The translations under genes were made by a program, and so were the position numbers. Positions 15,819-24,103 of a stretch of DNA of 64,000 bases are shown piece by piece; the first letter of the stretch is position 1; each line of letters starts with the position of its first letter. The notes under the pieces are model-generated. The model worked only from the letters and a program-made list of their open reading frames with translations. It searched no databases and was not told where the DNA came from. This DNA comes from Krasilnikoviella flava (GTDB lineage Bacteria > Actinomycetota > Actinomycetes > Actinomycetales > Cellulomonadaceae). Location: positions 124,001 through 188,000 of the forward strand of contig NZ_FUZQ01000007.1 of the NCBI RefSeq assembly GCF_900167525.1, written 5' to 3'.

Positions 15819-16903
15819 GCGATCCTCCGTCCGCGCCACAGCAGGAGGGCGAACACGGGCGCGCCGATCGCGGCGGTGACGATCCCGACGGGCACCTCCC
15901 GCGGGGCGAAGACCGTGCGGGCGAGGGTGTCGGCCCAGACGAGGAACGACGCTCCGCACAGCGCGGACAGCGGCAGCAGCAGGCGGTGACGCGCCCCGGT
16001 GAGCATCCGCACGGCGTGGGGCAGGATCAGCCCGACGAAGCCGATCGCCCCGCTCTGGGAGACCAGCGCGCCCGTGAGCAGCGCGACGCCCACCAGCAGC
16101 AGCCACCGCACGCGGGCCACGGGGACGCCGAGCGCCGCGGCGGCCGTGTCGCCGAACGTGAAGGCGTCGAGGACCGAGCCCGTCGACGCGAGCAGGGTGC
16201 CGAGCACGAGGACCGCCACGCCCGCGATGGCCACCGACGTCCACGTCGCGCCGGCGACGGACCCCATGAGCCACGACAGGATCTCGCGGTAGGAGTCACC
16301 GGTGGCCGACCAGAAGATGACGAAGCTCGTCGCGGCCGCGGCGAGCTGGCTGACGGCGAGCCCGGCCAGCACGGTGCGGGTCGGCGTGATGGTGCCGATG
16401 GCCCCGGCGAGCCCGAGCGCGGCGGCGAGCGCCGCGACGGCGCCGCCGAAGGCCGCGAGCGGCAGCAGCACGGTCAGCCCGGCGACGAGCACGAGCACCG
16501 CGCCGAGCGACGCCCCCGACGACAGCCCCAGCAGGTAGGGGTCGGCCAGCGGGTTGCGCGTGAGGGACTGCATGACGACGCCGCACACCGCCAGCCCGGC
16601 GCCCACGGCCGCGGCCGTGAGCACGCGGGGCAGGCGCAGCTCCCAGACCATGCCGTCGGGCAGCGCGCCGAGCGGTTCGAGCCCGAGCGCTCCGCCGAGG
16701 CCGAGGTGCGTGGCGACCGACCGCCACACGTCAGCGACGGTCAGGTCCGCCGGGCCGATCGTCACCGCCACGAGGACGGTCGCGACCAGCACCACGGCGG
16801 CCACCGGCAGCCACCACGCGGCGCCGCGGCGGGCCCCTGGGGTCGCCGCGGTCTCGACAGGCTCGACCGCCGGAGCCCGTCGTCTCCTGACCGCCGTGGT
16901 CAT
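15815..16903 (-). CDS. FecCD-type ABC importer permease (siderophore or F420-0)
   Basis: A 362-residue permease with about ten helices and family motifs RLPRVLTAAAVGAGLAVCG, RNPLADPYLLG and FVGLILPHAVR. The cytoplasmic N-terminus contains VEPVETAAT, encoded by a copy of the palindromic TCGACAGGCTCGA repeat also found in smc. It overlaps the binding-protein gene and the ATPase gene by 4 nt each. The cassette resembles the actinobacterial set proposed to import F420-0; ferric siderophore import is the alternative. Confidence 0.88.
   Translation of the reverse strand: MTTAVRRRRAPAVEPVETAATPGARRGAAWWLPVAAVVLVATVLVAVTIGPADLTVADVWRSVATHLGLGGALGLEPLGALPDGMVWELRLPRVLTAAAVGAGLAVCGVVMQSLTRNPLADPYLLGLSSGASLGAVLVLVAGLTVLLPLAAFGGAVAALAAALGLAGAIGTITPTRTVLAGLAVSQLAAAATSFVIFWSATGDSYREILSWLMGSVAGATWTSVAIAGVAVLVLGTLLASTGSVLDAFTFGDTAAAALGVPVARVRWLLLVGVALLTGALVSQSGAIGFVGLILPHAVRMLTGARHRLLLPLSALCGASFLVWADTLARTVFAPREVPVGIVTAAIGAPVFALLLWRGRRIA
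16851..16873 (-). repeat. In-frame TCGACAGGCTCGA-type repeat (encodes VEPVET)
   Basis: GTCTCGACAGGCTCGACCG on the + strand is a copy of a repeat that is usually intergenic in Micrococcales. Here it lies inside the permease gene and is translated as PAVEPVET. Related copies occur in smc at 52226 and 53362. Confidence 0.6.
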
Positions 16904-17949
16904 CGGTCGAGCCCCTCCAGGCCGTCGAGCTGCGCGGCGAGGTCGACGACGGCGTCGACGTTGCGCACGCCGGCCTCCGACGCCGGGAACGGCACGGTGA
17001 GGTAGTGCCCCTCGCGCACGGCGGTCATCCGCGCGGTGGCGGGGTTGGACTCGAGGCGCTCGATCTTCTGCTCCGCGCTGTTCCACGTGGCGTCGACGAG
17101 GACGATGACGTCGGGGTCGGCCGCGATGGCCTCCTCCCAGGCGTACGACGTCCAGGTGTCGTGCACGTCGCCCGCGACGTTCTCCAGCCCGACGGCGTCC
17201 ATGATCATCTGCGGGGCGCCGATCCCCGCGCCGACGTACGGGATGTCGTCGCCGGAGGAGTACCACAGGGCGTCCAGGCCGCGGTCGTCGGGGGTGACGG
17301 ACGCCAAGGTCTCGCGCTGGTCGGCGACGAGGTCGGTGGCCGCGTCGGAGGCGTCGAAGATCTCGCCCACCTCGCCGATCTCCGAGAAGACGTCGTCGAA
17401 GGTCAGCGGGTCCGGCATGTGCTCCGGGTCCTTGCAGGCGGCGGGGGAGACGTAGGTCGCCACGCCGAGCTTCGCCAGCGTCCCGCGGTCGCCCGCGCCG
17501 TCGGCGGTGAGGTTGGACTCCCACCCCGCGTACACGAGGTCGGGCTCCAGCCCGAGCACGGCCTCGGCGCCGGGCACCTGGTCGGCCAGCGGCTCGGCGA
17601 CGGCCGGCACGTCGGCGGCAGCGTCGGCCAGCGAGTCCGGCACGGGGCCGTCGAGGAACGCCGAGCCGACGATCCGGTCGCCGAGGCCGAGCGCGAGCAG
17701 CATCTCCGTGGTGCTCGACTTGATCGTCACGACGCGCTGCGGCGCGGCCTCGACCGTCGTCTCAGTGCCGCAGTTGTCGAGCGTGAGCGGGTAGGCGGTG
17801 CCCGAGCCGTCGGCCCCGTCGGACGCGGAGGACGAGGCAGCCGGGGCCGCACCGGCGTCGGGTCCCTGCGCGCAGCCCGCGAGGGTGACGACGGACAGGG
17901 CGGTCAGCAGGACGATGGGGGCGGCTGTGGTGCGAAGGCGGCGAGGCAC
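16900..17949 (-). CDS. ABC importer substrate-binding lipoprotein (siderophore or F420-0)
   Basis: A 349-residue class III (FepB/BtuF-like) binding protein. The lipobox VVTLAGC gives a lipid-anchored Cys at about residue 26, followed by a Ser/Ala/Asp linker. The mature part starts YPLTLDNCGTETTVEAAPQRVVTI, as in periplasmic binding proteins of the proposed F420-0 cassette and of some siderophore systems, and continues through two lobes joined by a long helix. The start is GTG with GGAG 9 nt upstream. It is the first gene of the cassette. Confidence 0.88.
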   Translation of the reverse strand: MPRRLRTTAAPIVLLTALSVVTLAGCAQGPDAGAAPAASSSASDGADGSGTAYPLTLDNCGTETTVEAAPQRVVTIKSSTTEMLLALGLGDRIVGSAFLDGPVPDSLADAAADVPAVAEPLADQVPGAEAVLGLEPDLVYAGWESNLTADGAGDRGTLAKLGVATYVSPAACKDPEHMPDPLTFDDVFSEIGEVGEIFDASDAATDLVADQRETLASVTPDDRGLDALWYSSGDDIPYVGAGIGAPQMIMDAVGLENVAGDVHDTWTSYAWEEAIAADPDVIVLVDATWNSAEQKIERLESNPATARMTAVREGHYLTVPFPASEAGVRNVDAVVDLAAQLDGLEGLDR

Positions 17950-18133
17950 GCGGGTACTCCAGGATCACGGGTCGGGGATGTCGCGGGGCGGTCAGGGTCC
18001 AGGACGGCGCGCCATCTCGCGCCGGTGGAACCGCGGCCCACAGTCCGGGTCGCGCCGACGGGCCAGAGTCGGGCCCGTGATCCGGCGTCGAGCCTAGTAC
18101 GCCCGGCGCCGGGCGTGTGGTTGCCTGGCGCGC

Positions 18134-18889
18134 GTGACCTCCCCGACCGCCGGCGTGCCGACCTCCACGCTCGACCCCGCCGACCCCCGCGCGGTGCGCT
18201 GGGGCGGGCTGCCGAACGCCCGCGACCTCGGCGGTCTGCCCACCGCCGACGGCGGGCGGACCCGCGCCGGCCGCTTCTACCGGACGTCGCGCCTCGACCA
18301 CGCGGGGCCCGACGGTCTGGCGGCGATGGCCGCCGCCGGCGTCGGCACCGTCGTCGACCTGCGCAACGCGGCCGAGATCGAGCCGCTGGAGCTGCCGACG
18401 TCGGTGGCGCGGCACCACCGCCCCGTCGAGGACCCGGACGACGAGGAGTTCATGCGCGTCTGGGGCCCGCACCTCGACACCCCGCGGTACTACGCGACCG
18501 TGCTGGAGCGCTGGCCCGCCCTCGTCACGGACGTCTTCCACACGTTCGCCGCCGCTCCCGAGGGCGCCGTCGTCTACCACTGCGCGGGCGGGCGCGACCG
18601 GACGGGCATGGTCACCGCCCTCCTGCTGACCCTCGTCGAGGTGCCGCGAGCGGTGATCGTCGCCGACTATCTCCTGGCCGTGCGCGCGAACAACGACCGT
18701 GCCGCGACCGAGCCGGGGTGGGACGAGGCGTACCGGGAGCCCGAGGCGCTCGCGGCCTGGTGCGACGACGTCGCCGCGGCGCTCGACGACTTCCTCGACG
18801 GCGTCGACCCTGCGGGCTACCTGCGTGCGCACGGCGTCGCGGACACGGAGCTCGACCGGGTCCGTCACCGCCTCCTCGACCCGGAGTGA
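18134..18889 (+). CDS. Tyrosine-protein phosphatase (PTP-like, DSP/MptpB type)
   Basis: A 251-residue phosphatase. The P-loop HCAGGRDRTGM gives the catalytic Cys150 and Arg156 (C-x5-R), and the N-terminal NARDLGGLPTADGGRTRAG is typical of the MptpB/IphP family, which removes phosphate from Tyr, Ser/Thr or phosphoinositides. GTG start. No secretion signal, so the substrate is probably cytoplasmic unless it is exported by an unusual path. It is convergent with the methyltransferase gene 10 nt away. Confidence 0.9.
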   Translation: MTSPTAGVPTSTLDPADPRAVRWGGLPNARDLGGLPTADGGRTRAGRFYRTSRLDHAGPDGLAAMAAAGVGTVVDLRNAAEIEPLELPTSVARHHRPVEDPDDEEFMRVWGPHLDTPRYYATVLERWPALVTDVFHTFAAAPEGAVVYHCAGGRDRTGMVTALLLTLVEVPRAVIVADYLLAVRANNDRAATEPGWDEAYREPEALAAWCDDVAAALDDFLDGVDPAGYLRAHGVADTELDRVRHRLLDPE

Positions 18890-18892
18890 GGG

Positions 18893-18910
18893 CGCGGGCT
18901 CACGCCCGCG
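18893..18910. terminator. Short hairpin between convergent genes
   Basis: CGCGGGC and GCCCGCG pair around a 4-nt loop across the two stop codons of the phosphatase and methyltransferase genes. A weak terminator role is inferred. Confidence 0.35.
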
Positions 18911-19739
18911 TCGCGCGCACCAGCAGGTAGTCCCAGACCATCGTGCCGTCGTCGCGCAGGGCCCGGTCGCCGAGCGCGGCGAGCGCCTCGTCGAGCTCGG
19001 CCGCTCGCGCGGCGTCGTCCCCGAGGCTCCGGTAGGTCGCGATGGTCGGCCCGTAGGTCGCCTTGAAGAAGTCGCGGAACATGGTGCCGTCGTCGAACCG
19101 GTCGACGACCAGTCCGCGCACCTCGGCACGGACGTCGGTGACGCGGTCCCCGAGCAGCGCCCGCACGTGCTCCTCGGCGCCCCACAGCGGCGGCGGGAGC
19201 GCCCCCGGCGGGGGCGGGGGTGCGTACGGCTTGAGCGTCGCGAACATCTGACCGATGAACCCGTCCGGCGTCCACGCGACGTTCCCGATCGTGCCGCCGG
19301 GGCGGGTCACCCGCGCGAGCTCGGCGGCCGCGAGCTGGTGGAACGGCGCGAACATCACGCCCACGCACGACATCGTGACGTCGAACGCCCCGTCGTCGAA
19401 CGGCAGCCCGTGCGCGTCGGCCGGCTCCCAGCGCAGGACGGCGCCCTGCTCCTCGGCGCGCCGACGCCCGGCCTCGAGCAGCTCGCCGGAGAGGTCGGAC
19501 GCGACGACGTCGGCCCCCGCCAGCGCGGCCGGGATCGACGCGTTGCCCGAGCCGGCGCCGACGTCGAGCACCCGGTCGCCCGGCCCGACGTCGCAGGCCT
19601 CCACGAGGACGGCCCCCAGCGACGGGATGACCTGGTCCGCGACCGCCGGGTAGTCGCCCGACTCCCAGACGGCGCGATGTGTGGCGCGGACCGTGTCGAG
19701 CAGCTCGGCAGGGACGGTCCGGGGTTCGATGACGCTCAT
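18900..19739 (-). CDS. Class I SAM-dependent methyltransferase
   Basis: A 279-residue methyltransferase. Motif I VLDVGAGSGNASIPAALAG is near residue 57, the acidic end of strand 2 at VVASDLS, and motif IV FDVTMSCVGVMFAP near residue 125. It is of the UbiE/COQ5-like group, but the substrate is unknown. ATG at 19739 has an AAGGAG ribosome site. It is divergent from an HxlR regulator, and the shared region has an imperfect inverted repeat, so the pair is probably one regulated unit. Confidence 0.88.
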   Translation of the reverse strand: MSVIEPRTVPAELLDTVRATHRAVWESGDYPAVADQVIPSLGAVLVEACDVGPGDRVLDVGAGSGNASIPAALAGADVVASDLSGELLEAGRRRAEEQGAVLRWEPADAHGLPFDDGAFDVTMSCVGVMFAPFHQLAAAELARVTRPGGTIGNVAWTPDGFIGQMFATLKPYAPPPPPGALPPPLWGAEEHVRALLGDRVTDVRAEVRGLVVDRFDDGTMFRDFFKATYGPTIATYRSLGDDAARAAELDEALAALGDRALRDDGTMVWDYLLVRATRA

Positions 19740-19850
19740 GAGGGGCTCCTTCGCTCCACGGTGAGGGGCAGCCGACGCGCAGCCGACGGACAGGTGCCGG
19801 GCACGGTGTCGTGCCGACCCCTTCACGCTGCGCCCGGAACGCCGCACGAT

Positions 19851-19894
19851 CCAGTGCAGGATCTGGACCGGGCGAAGTCCTGGATCTGTACTGG
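19851..19894. promoter_or_regulatory. Imperfect inverted repeat, putative HxlR operator
   Basis: CCAGTGCAGGATCTGGAC (19851-19868) and GTCCTGGATCTGTACTGG (19877-19894) are reverse complements at 13 of 18 positions, between the divergent methyltransferase and HxlR genes. Confidence 0.5.
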
Positions 19895-19927
19895 CGGTCC
19901 CGCGTCCGGCGGGCGTTGACTGGGGGG

Positions 19928-20620
19928 ATGGCGGGCTACGGCCAGTTCTGCCCCGTCGCCAAGGCGATGGAGGTGCTCGACGAGCGGTGGACGCTGCTCG
20001 TCGTGCGCGAGCTGCTGCTGGGCAGCACCCGGTTCAACGAGCTGCGCCGCGGCAACCCGAAGATGTCGCCCACGCTGCTGTCCAAGCGGCTGCGCACCCT
20101 GGAGCGCGCGGGCGTCGTGCGGCGAGTCGGCGTCGAGGGGCACACGCGCTACGTGCTCACCCCGGCCGGCGAGGAGCTGCGGCCCGTGGTCGAGGCGCTC
20201 GGCGCGTGGGGCACGCGCTGGGTCGGCGGGCTCGGGGCGGCCGACCTGGACCCGCACCTGCTGCTGTGGGACATGCGGCGCACGATCGACGTCGCCGCGT
20301 GGCCCCAGGAGCGCACCGTCCTGGCGATCGTCCTCACCGACGTGGCCCCGCGGGTGTCCCGCTGGTGGGTCGTCGTGCGGGACGGGCAGGTCGAGGTGTG
20401 CGACGACGACCCCGGCTACGACGCGACAGCGGTCGTGACGACGCCGCTGCGCACGCTCACCCGGCTGTGGCGGGGCGACGTGACGTGGGCGGGCGCGCTG
20501 CGCTCGGGCGAGGTGGAGGTCGCGGGGCCCGAGGCCGCGCGGCGCCGGGTGCCCCGGTGGCTGGGTCAGTCGGTGTTCGCGCGCGTGCCGCGGCCGGACC
20601 CGGCGGCCGTCGAGGCGTGA
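19928..20620 (+). CDS. HxlR family regulator with SCP2-like C-terminal domain
   Basis: A 230-residue regulator. Residues 1-105 are an HxlR winged helix domain (FCPVAKAMEVLDERWTLLVVREL, TRFNELRRGNPKMSPTLLSKRL). The rest resembles an SCP2-type lipid-binding domain (ATAVVTTPLRTLTRLWRGD), a common fusion in actinobacteria that may sense a hydrophobic ligand. ATG at 19928 follows a GGGGGG ribosome site. Probably controls the divergent methyltransferase. Confidence 0.88.
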   Translation: MAGYGQFCPVAKAMEVLDERWTLLVVRELLLGSTRFNELRRGNPKMSPTLLSKRLRTLERAGVVRRVGVEGHTRYVLTPAGEELRPVVEALGAWGTRWVGGLGAADLDPHLLLWDMRRTIDVAAWPQERTVLAIVLTDVAPRVSRWWVVVRDGQVEVCDDDPGYDATAVVTTPLRTLTRLWRGDVTWAGALRSGEVEVAGPEAARRRVPRWLGQSVFARVPRPDPAAVEA

Positions 20621-20652
20621 CGACGGTCGACGGGGCGCTAGCCTTCGACGCC

Positions 20653-21258
20653 ATGACGAGGCCCCGGGTCCAGGACGTGATCTCGTGGCGGCGCCCCCGC
20701 CGGCCGCGCCCGAGCCTGCGCGGGGGGATCCAGGCCGCCACGGGCCTGCTGAGCGCCGCCGTCGACCTCGCGGTGTCCGTCGGGTCCGGCACGGCGTCGA
20801 CCAGCGACCTCTCGACGCTGGGCACCGAGCCGCCGCGGGTGCCGCAGGACCCCGCGCAGCCGGTCCCCGAGCTCCCGTGCGTTGTCGTGGGGGGCACCGC
20901 CGGCCGGCCGGCCGCGACCGGGGCGGGTCGCCAGCACCTGTGGGCGACCCGGGACCGGCTCTGGGTCGAGCCCTCCGCGTCGGCCGCGGAGCCGCCCGTC
21001 GGAGAGGTCGAGCTGGACCGGACGACGCTGGCGCTCCGGTCGTTGGCGCTCGCGCCGGGGGAGCCGGGACCCTGGACCCTGGAGACGCCGTGCACCGCGA
21101 CGATCACCGGCCCTGGGACGGAGATCGTCGTGGAGGGGTCGTGGCTCGCGATCGCGTGGCTCGGCCACCTCGCCGGCTGGCCCGACCCCGGCCGCCCCGC
21201 CCCTGGCAGCCCTGACTCAGGTAGCGCCGAGCCCTCGGGGGCGCCGCGCGACGGTTGA
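20653..21258 (+). CDS. Hypothetical protein, 201 aa
   Basis: No family recognised. The start region is basic (RRPRRPRPSLRGG), then a soluble part with several beta-like segments (RDRLWVEPSASAAEPPVGEVELDR, ETPCTATITGPGTEIVVEGSW) and a Pro/Ser-rich tail. It has no signal peptide. A TAGCCT -10 (20639-20644) lies 8 nt before ATG, which supports a real, leaderless gene. It follows the HxlR gene on the same strand. Confidence 0.6.
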   Translation: MTRPRVQDVISWRRPRRPRPSLRGGIQAATGLLSAAVDLAVSVGSGTASTSDLSTLGTEPPRVPQDPAQPVPELPCVVVGGTAGRPAATGAGRQHLWATRDRLWVEPSASAAEPPVGEVELDRTTLALRSLALAPGEPGPWTLETPCTATITGPGTEIVVEGSWLAIAWLGHLAGWPDPGRPAPGSPDSGSAEPSGAPRDG

Positions 21259-21350
21259 CCTGCGCGGAGCCGCCACGGAGGTCGCCGTGCGTTTCTTACG
21301 GTCTCGTCACCGGGCAGGGGAGGACGGGGCGAGGGTGGGACGCTGAGGTC

Positions 21351-22946
21351 ATGAGCAGCGAGTCGCCGTGGGACATCGAGTCGGCGGTCCCGGCCGGGGC
21401 GCGGCCGCGCGACGGCTGGTGGGCGGCGCTCGCGGGCGTCGTCGCGACCGGCGCCGGGCTGGCCGTCGCGGAGCTGGTCGCGGCGTTCGTCGACCCGGCG
21501 TCGAGCCCGGTCCTGGCGGCCGGCGGGGCGGTCGTGGACGGCGTGCCGGGCTGGCTCAAGGACCTCGCGGTCTCGTGGTTCGGCACGGCCGACAAGGCCG
21601 TGCTGCTGGCGACGATGGGCGTCGTCGCGCTCGCCGGGGCCGCGCTCGTGGGCCTCCTGGAGCGGCGGCGCCCGCCGTGGGGCGCCGTCCTGCTGGGCGC
21701 CGTGGGGGCGGCGGCGGCCGTCCTCGCCGCGCGGCGTCCCGGGGCGAACGTCGCCTGGGCGCTGCCGAGCCTGGTCGGGGTCGTGGTCGCGATCGTCCTG
21801 CTCAGCGTCCTCCTGCGGCGGGTCGAGATCTGGTTCGCCGAGGACGAGCGGCCCGGCGCCGAGTGGCGGTACGCGGTCGACCGACGCCGGTTCCTGCAGT
21901 GGTCCGGGCTCACGGCCGCGGGCGCCGTGGTGGCGCTCGGGGTCTCGCGCGCCGTCGCGGCCGGCGGGCGTGCGGTCCGGGTGGCGCGCGAGGCGGTCCG
22001 GCTGCCGAGCCCCGCCACCACCGCGCCTCCGGTGCCCGCCGGGGCCGACCTCGGGGTCGACGGCGCCGCGCCGTACGTGACGCCGAATCCGGAGTTCTAC
22101 CGGATCGACACGGCGCTCGTCGTGCCGCAGGTGGACCCCGGAGACTGGTCGCTCACCGTGACCGGCCTCGTGGACGAGCCGTTCACGATCACCTGGGACG
22201 ACCTGCTCGCACTGCCGCTCGAGGAGCATCACGTCACGCTGGCGTGCGTCTCCAACGAGGTGGGCGGCGACCTGATCGGCAACGCCCTGTGGCTGGGCTA
22301 CCCCGTGCGCGAGCTGCTGGCGCGCGCGAGGCCCCAGGCCGGCGCGGACATGGTGCTCTCGCGCAGCACGGACGGCTTCACGGCCGGCACTCCGCTGGAG
22401 GTGCTGCAGGAGGACGACCGGCAGTGCCTCCTCGCGATCGGGATGAACGGCGAGCCGCTGCCGACCGAGCACGGCTTCCCGGCGCGCCTGGTCGTGCCGG
22501 GGCTGTACGGGTACGTGTCGGCGACGAAGTGGGTCACCGAGCTGAAGGTCACGCGGTTCGCCGACGAGCAGGGCTACTGGACGCCGCGTGGCTGGTCGGC
22601 CCTCGGCCCGATCAAGCTGTCGTCGCGCTTCGACGTCCCGCGTCCGGGCGACGATCTGCCGGCCGGGGCGGTGACGCTCGCCGGGGTCGCGTGGGCGCAG
22701 CACACCGGGATCTCCGGCGTCGAGGTCCGGGTGGACGACGGCGAGTGGGTCGCGGCCGAGCTCGCCGAGACCGTCGGCCCCGACACGTGGCGGCAGTGGC
22801 GCCTGGAGTGGGACGCGACGCCGGGGGACCACCTGGTCGCGGTGCGCGCGACCGACGCGGACGGGAACGTCCAGGTCGAGGCGCAGGCGCCGCCCGCGCC
22901 CGACGGCGCCACGGGGTGGCAGACGATCGAGCTGACGATCGCCTGA
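21351..22946 (+). CDS. Membrane-anchored molybdopterin-dependent oxidoreductase (sulfite-oxidase fold)
   Basis: A 531-residue protein. Four or five N-terminal helices (about residues 25-165) precede a sulfite-oxidase-type molybdopterin domain (about 220-400) with the molybdenum-ligand Cys299 in HHVTLACVSNEVGGDLIGNALWLG, and then an Ig-like Mo-co dimerisation domain (TLAGVAWAQHTGISGVEVRVDDG). RRRFLQWSGLTAAGAV near residue 180 looks like a twin-arginine-type element after the helices. It probably reduces or oxidises an external substrate such as a sulfoxide or sulfite. No partner genes for electron transfer are adjacent. Confidence 0.9.
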   Translation: MSSESPWDIESAVPAGARPRDGWWAALAGVVATGAGLAVAELVAAFVDPASSPVLAAGGAVVDGVPGWLKDLAVSWFGTADKAVLLATMGVVALAGAALVGLLERRRPPWGAVLLGAVGAAAAVLAARRPGANVAWALPSLVGVVVAIVLLSVLLRRVEIWFAEDERPGAEWRYAVDRRRFLQWSGLTAAGAVVALGVSRAVAAGGRAVRVAREAVRLPSPATTAPPVPAGADLGVDGAAPYVTPNPEFYRIDTALVVPQVDPGDWSLTVTGLVDEPFTITWDDLLALPLEEHHVTLACVSNEVGGDLIGNALWLGYPVRELLARARPQAGADMVLSRSTDGFTAGTPLEVLQEDDRQCLLAIGMNGEPLPTEHGFPARLVVPGLYGYVSATKWVTELKVTRFADEQGYWTPRGWSALGPIKLSSRFDVPRPGDDLPAGAVTLAGVAWAQHTGISGVEVRVDDGEWVAAELAETVGPDTWRQWRLEWDATPGDHLVAVRATDADGNVQVEAQAPPAPDGATGWQTIELTIA

Positions 22947-22967
22947 CGACCGCCCGACGTCGCCGGC

Positions 22968-23405
22968 TCACCCCGCGAACGCGGCCACGAGGCAGGCGGC
23001 GACGAAGACGACCTGGAGCGCGGACCGCGCGGGCAGCGGCATGGTGCGGACGCCCGTCGAGGCTCGGGCCGCATGCACGTTCGCCGGGAACATCACGACC
23101 AGCAGCAGCGCGAGGCAGATCCCTGCCGCCGTACGGGTGGCCGGCAGCAGGAGCCCGGCGGCGCCGGCGATCTCGAGCGCCCCGGTGACGGTCACGAGGA
23201 GCTCGGGCCGCGCGAACCGGGGCGGCACCATGGCGACGAGCGCCGAGCGTCGGGGTGGGGCGAAATGGGCGCTCGCGGTGAGGAGCAGCATCGCCGCGAG
23301 GCCGGCGGTCACGGCGGCAGGCCAGCCGTTCAGCGGGTCGACGCCGAGGGCGCCGAGGCCGCGTGCCGCGAGGGTGACGGTGACGAGGACGATGAGGGGG
23401 GCCAT
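22968..23405 (-). CDS. DoxX-family membrane protein
   Basis: A 145-residue protein with four predicted helices and DoxX-like features (LLLTASAHFAPPRR, VTVTGALEIAGAAGLLLPATR, VVMFPANVHAAR). DoxX relatives are linked to redox and thiol stress in mycobacteria. It is divergent from a TetR regulator that shares an 86-nt intergenic region carrying two repeat elements, so it is probably the target of that repressor. Confidence 0.8.
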   Translation of the reverse strand: MAPLIVLVTVTLAARGLGALGVDPLNGWPAAVTAGLAAMLLLTASAHFAPPRRSALVAMVPPRFARPELLVTVTGALEIAGAAGLLLPATRTAAGICLALLLVVMFPANVHAARASTGVRTMPLPARSALQVVFVAACLVAAFAG

Positions 23406-23432
23406 GACGTTCTCCCGACCGCTAGAGTGGAT

Positions 23433-23480
23433 CTTGACAGTGGCAAGTTAGTCCGCGACGGCGGGCTAGTCAATGGCTAG
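23433..23480. promoter_or_regulatory. Two candidate TetR operators between doxX-like and tetR genes
   Basis: CTTG-ACAGTGG-CAAG (23433-23447) and CTAG-TCAATGG-CTAG (23466-23480) are interrupted palindromes with similar cores (TTGCCACTGTC versus TAGCCATTGAC when one is read on the other strand). They lie between the divergent genes. Confidence 0.5.
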
Positions 23481-23491
23481 ATGGGGGTCTG

Positions 23492-24052
23492 ATGGCGGAC
23501 GCATACCACCACGGAGACCTGCGTTCGGTCGTGCTGCACGCCGCGGCCGACCAGATCGCGCAGGACGGCGTCGACCGGCTCTCCCTCCGGGGGCTGGCAC
23601 AACGGTCCGGGGTGTCGCACGCGGCGCCCGCGCACCACTTCGGCGACCGGCGGGGGCTCTTCACCGCGCTCGCGACCGAGGGCTTCGACCTGCTGGCGGC
23701 GGAGCTCCGGGAGGCCGGTACCGACCTGCGGGACGTGGCCGTGGCCTATGTCCGGTTCGCGCTCGCTCGACCGGGGCACTTCGCCGTGATGTTCCGGTCC
23801 GACCTGGCCAGGGCCGACGACCCCGGCCTGGCGGCCGCCCGCCGGCGGTCCGGGCAGGCGCTGCGGGACGGGGTGGGCCGGTTGGAGGGCGTCGCCGACC
23901 CCGCGGCCGTGCAGCTGGCGGCGTGGTCGGTCGTGCACGGGTTCGCGTCGCTGTGGCAGGAAGGAGCCTTCGTGGGCTCCGACCTGCTCGATCCCGCGGC
24001 TGATCCGGAGGCGGTCGCCCGGCGGATCGTGGACACGCTGGTGCTCACCTGA
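23492..24052 (+). CDS. TetR family regulator
   Basis: A 186-residue regulator. The N-terminal helix-turn-helix is at residues 5-50 (YHHGDLRSVVLHAAADQIAQDG, LRGLAQRSGVSHAAPAHHFGDRRGLF). The C-terminal domain belongs to the WHG type (RPGHFAVMFRSDL and the late WSVVHGFASLWQEG). It probably represses the divergent DoxX-like gene and itself. Confidence 0.9.
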   Translation: MADAYHHGDLRSVVLHAAADQIAQDGVDRLSLRGLAQRSGVSHAAPAHHFGDRRGLFTALATEGFDLLAAELREAGTDLRDVAVAYVRFALARPGHFAVMFRSDLARADDPGLAAARRRSGQALRDGVGRLEGVADPAAVQLAAWSVVHGFASLWQEGAFVGSDLLDPAADPEAVARRIVDTLVLT

Positions 24053-24103
24053 CGACGGCGCGGTGCGCCGCGGACCTGGGCGGTGCGGTCGTGCGCGGGC
24101 CCG

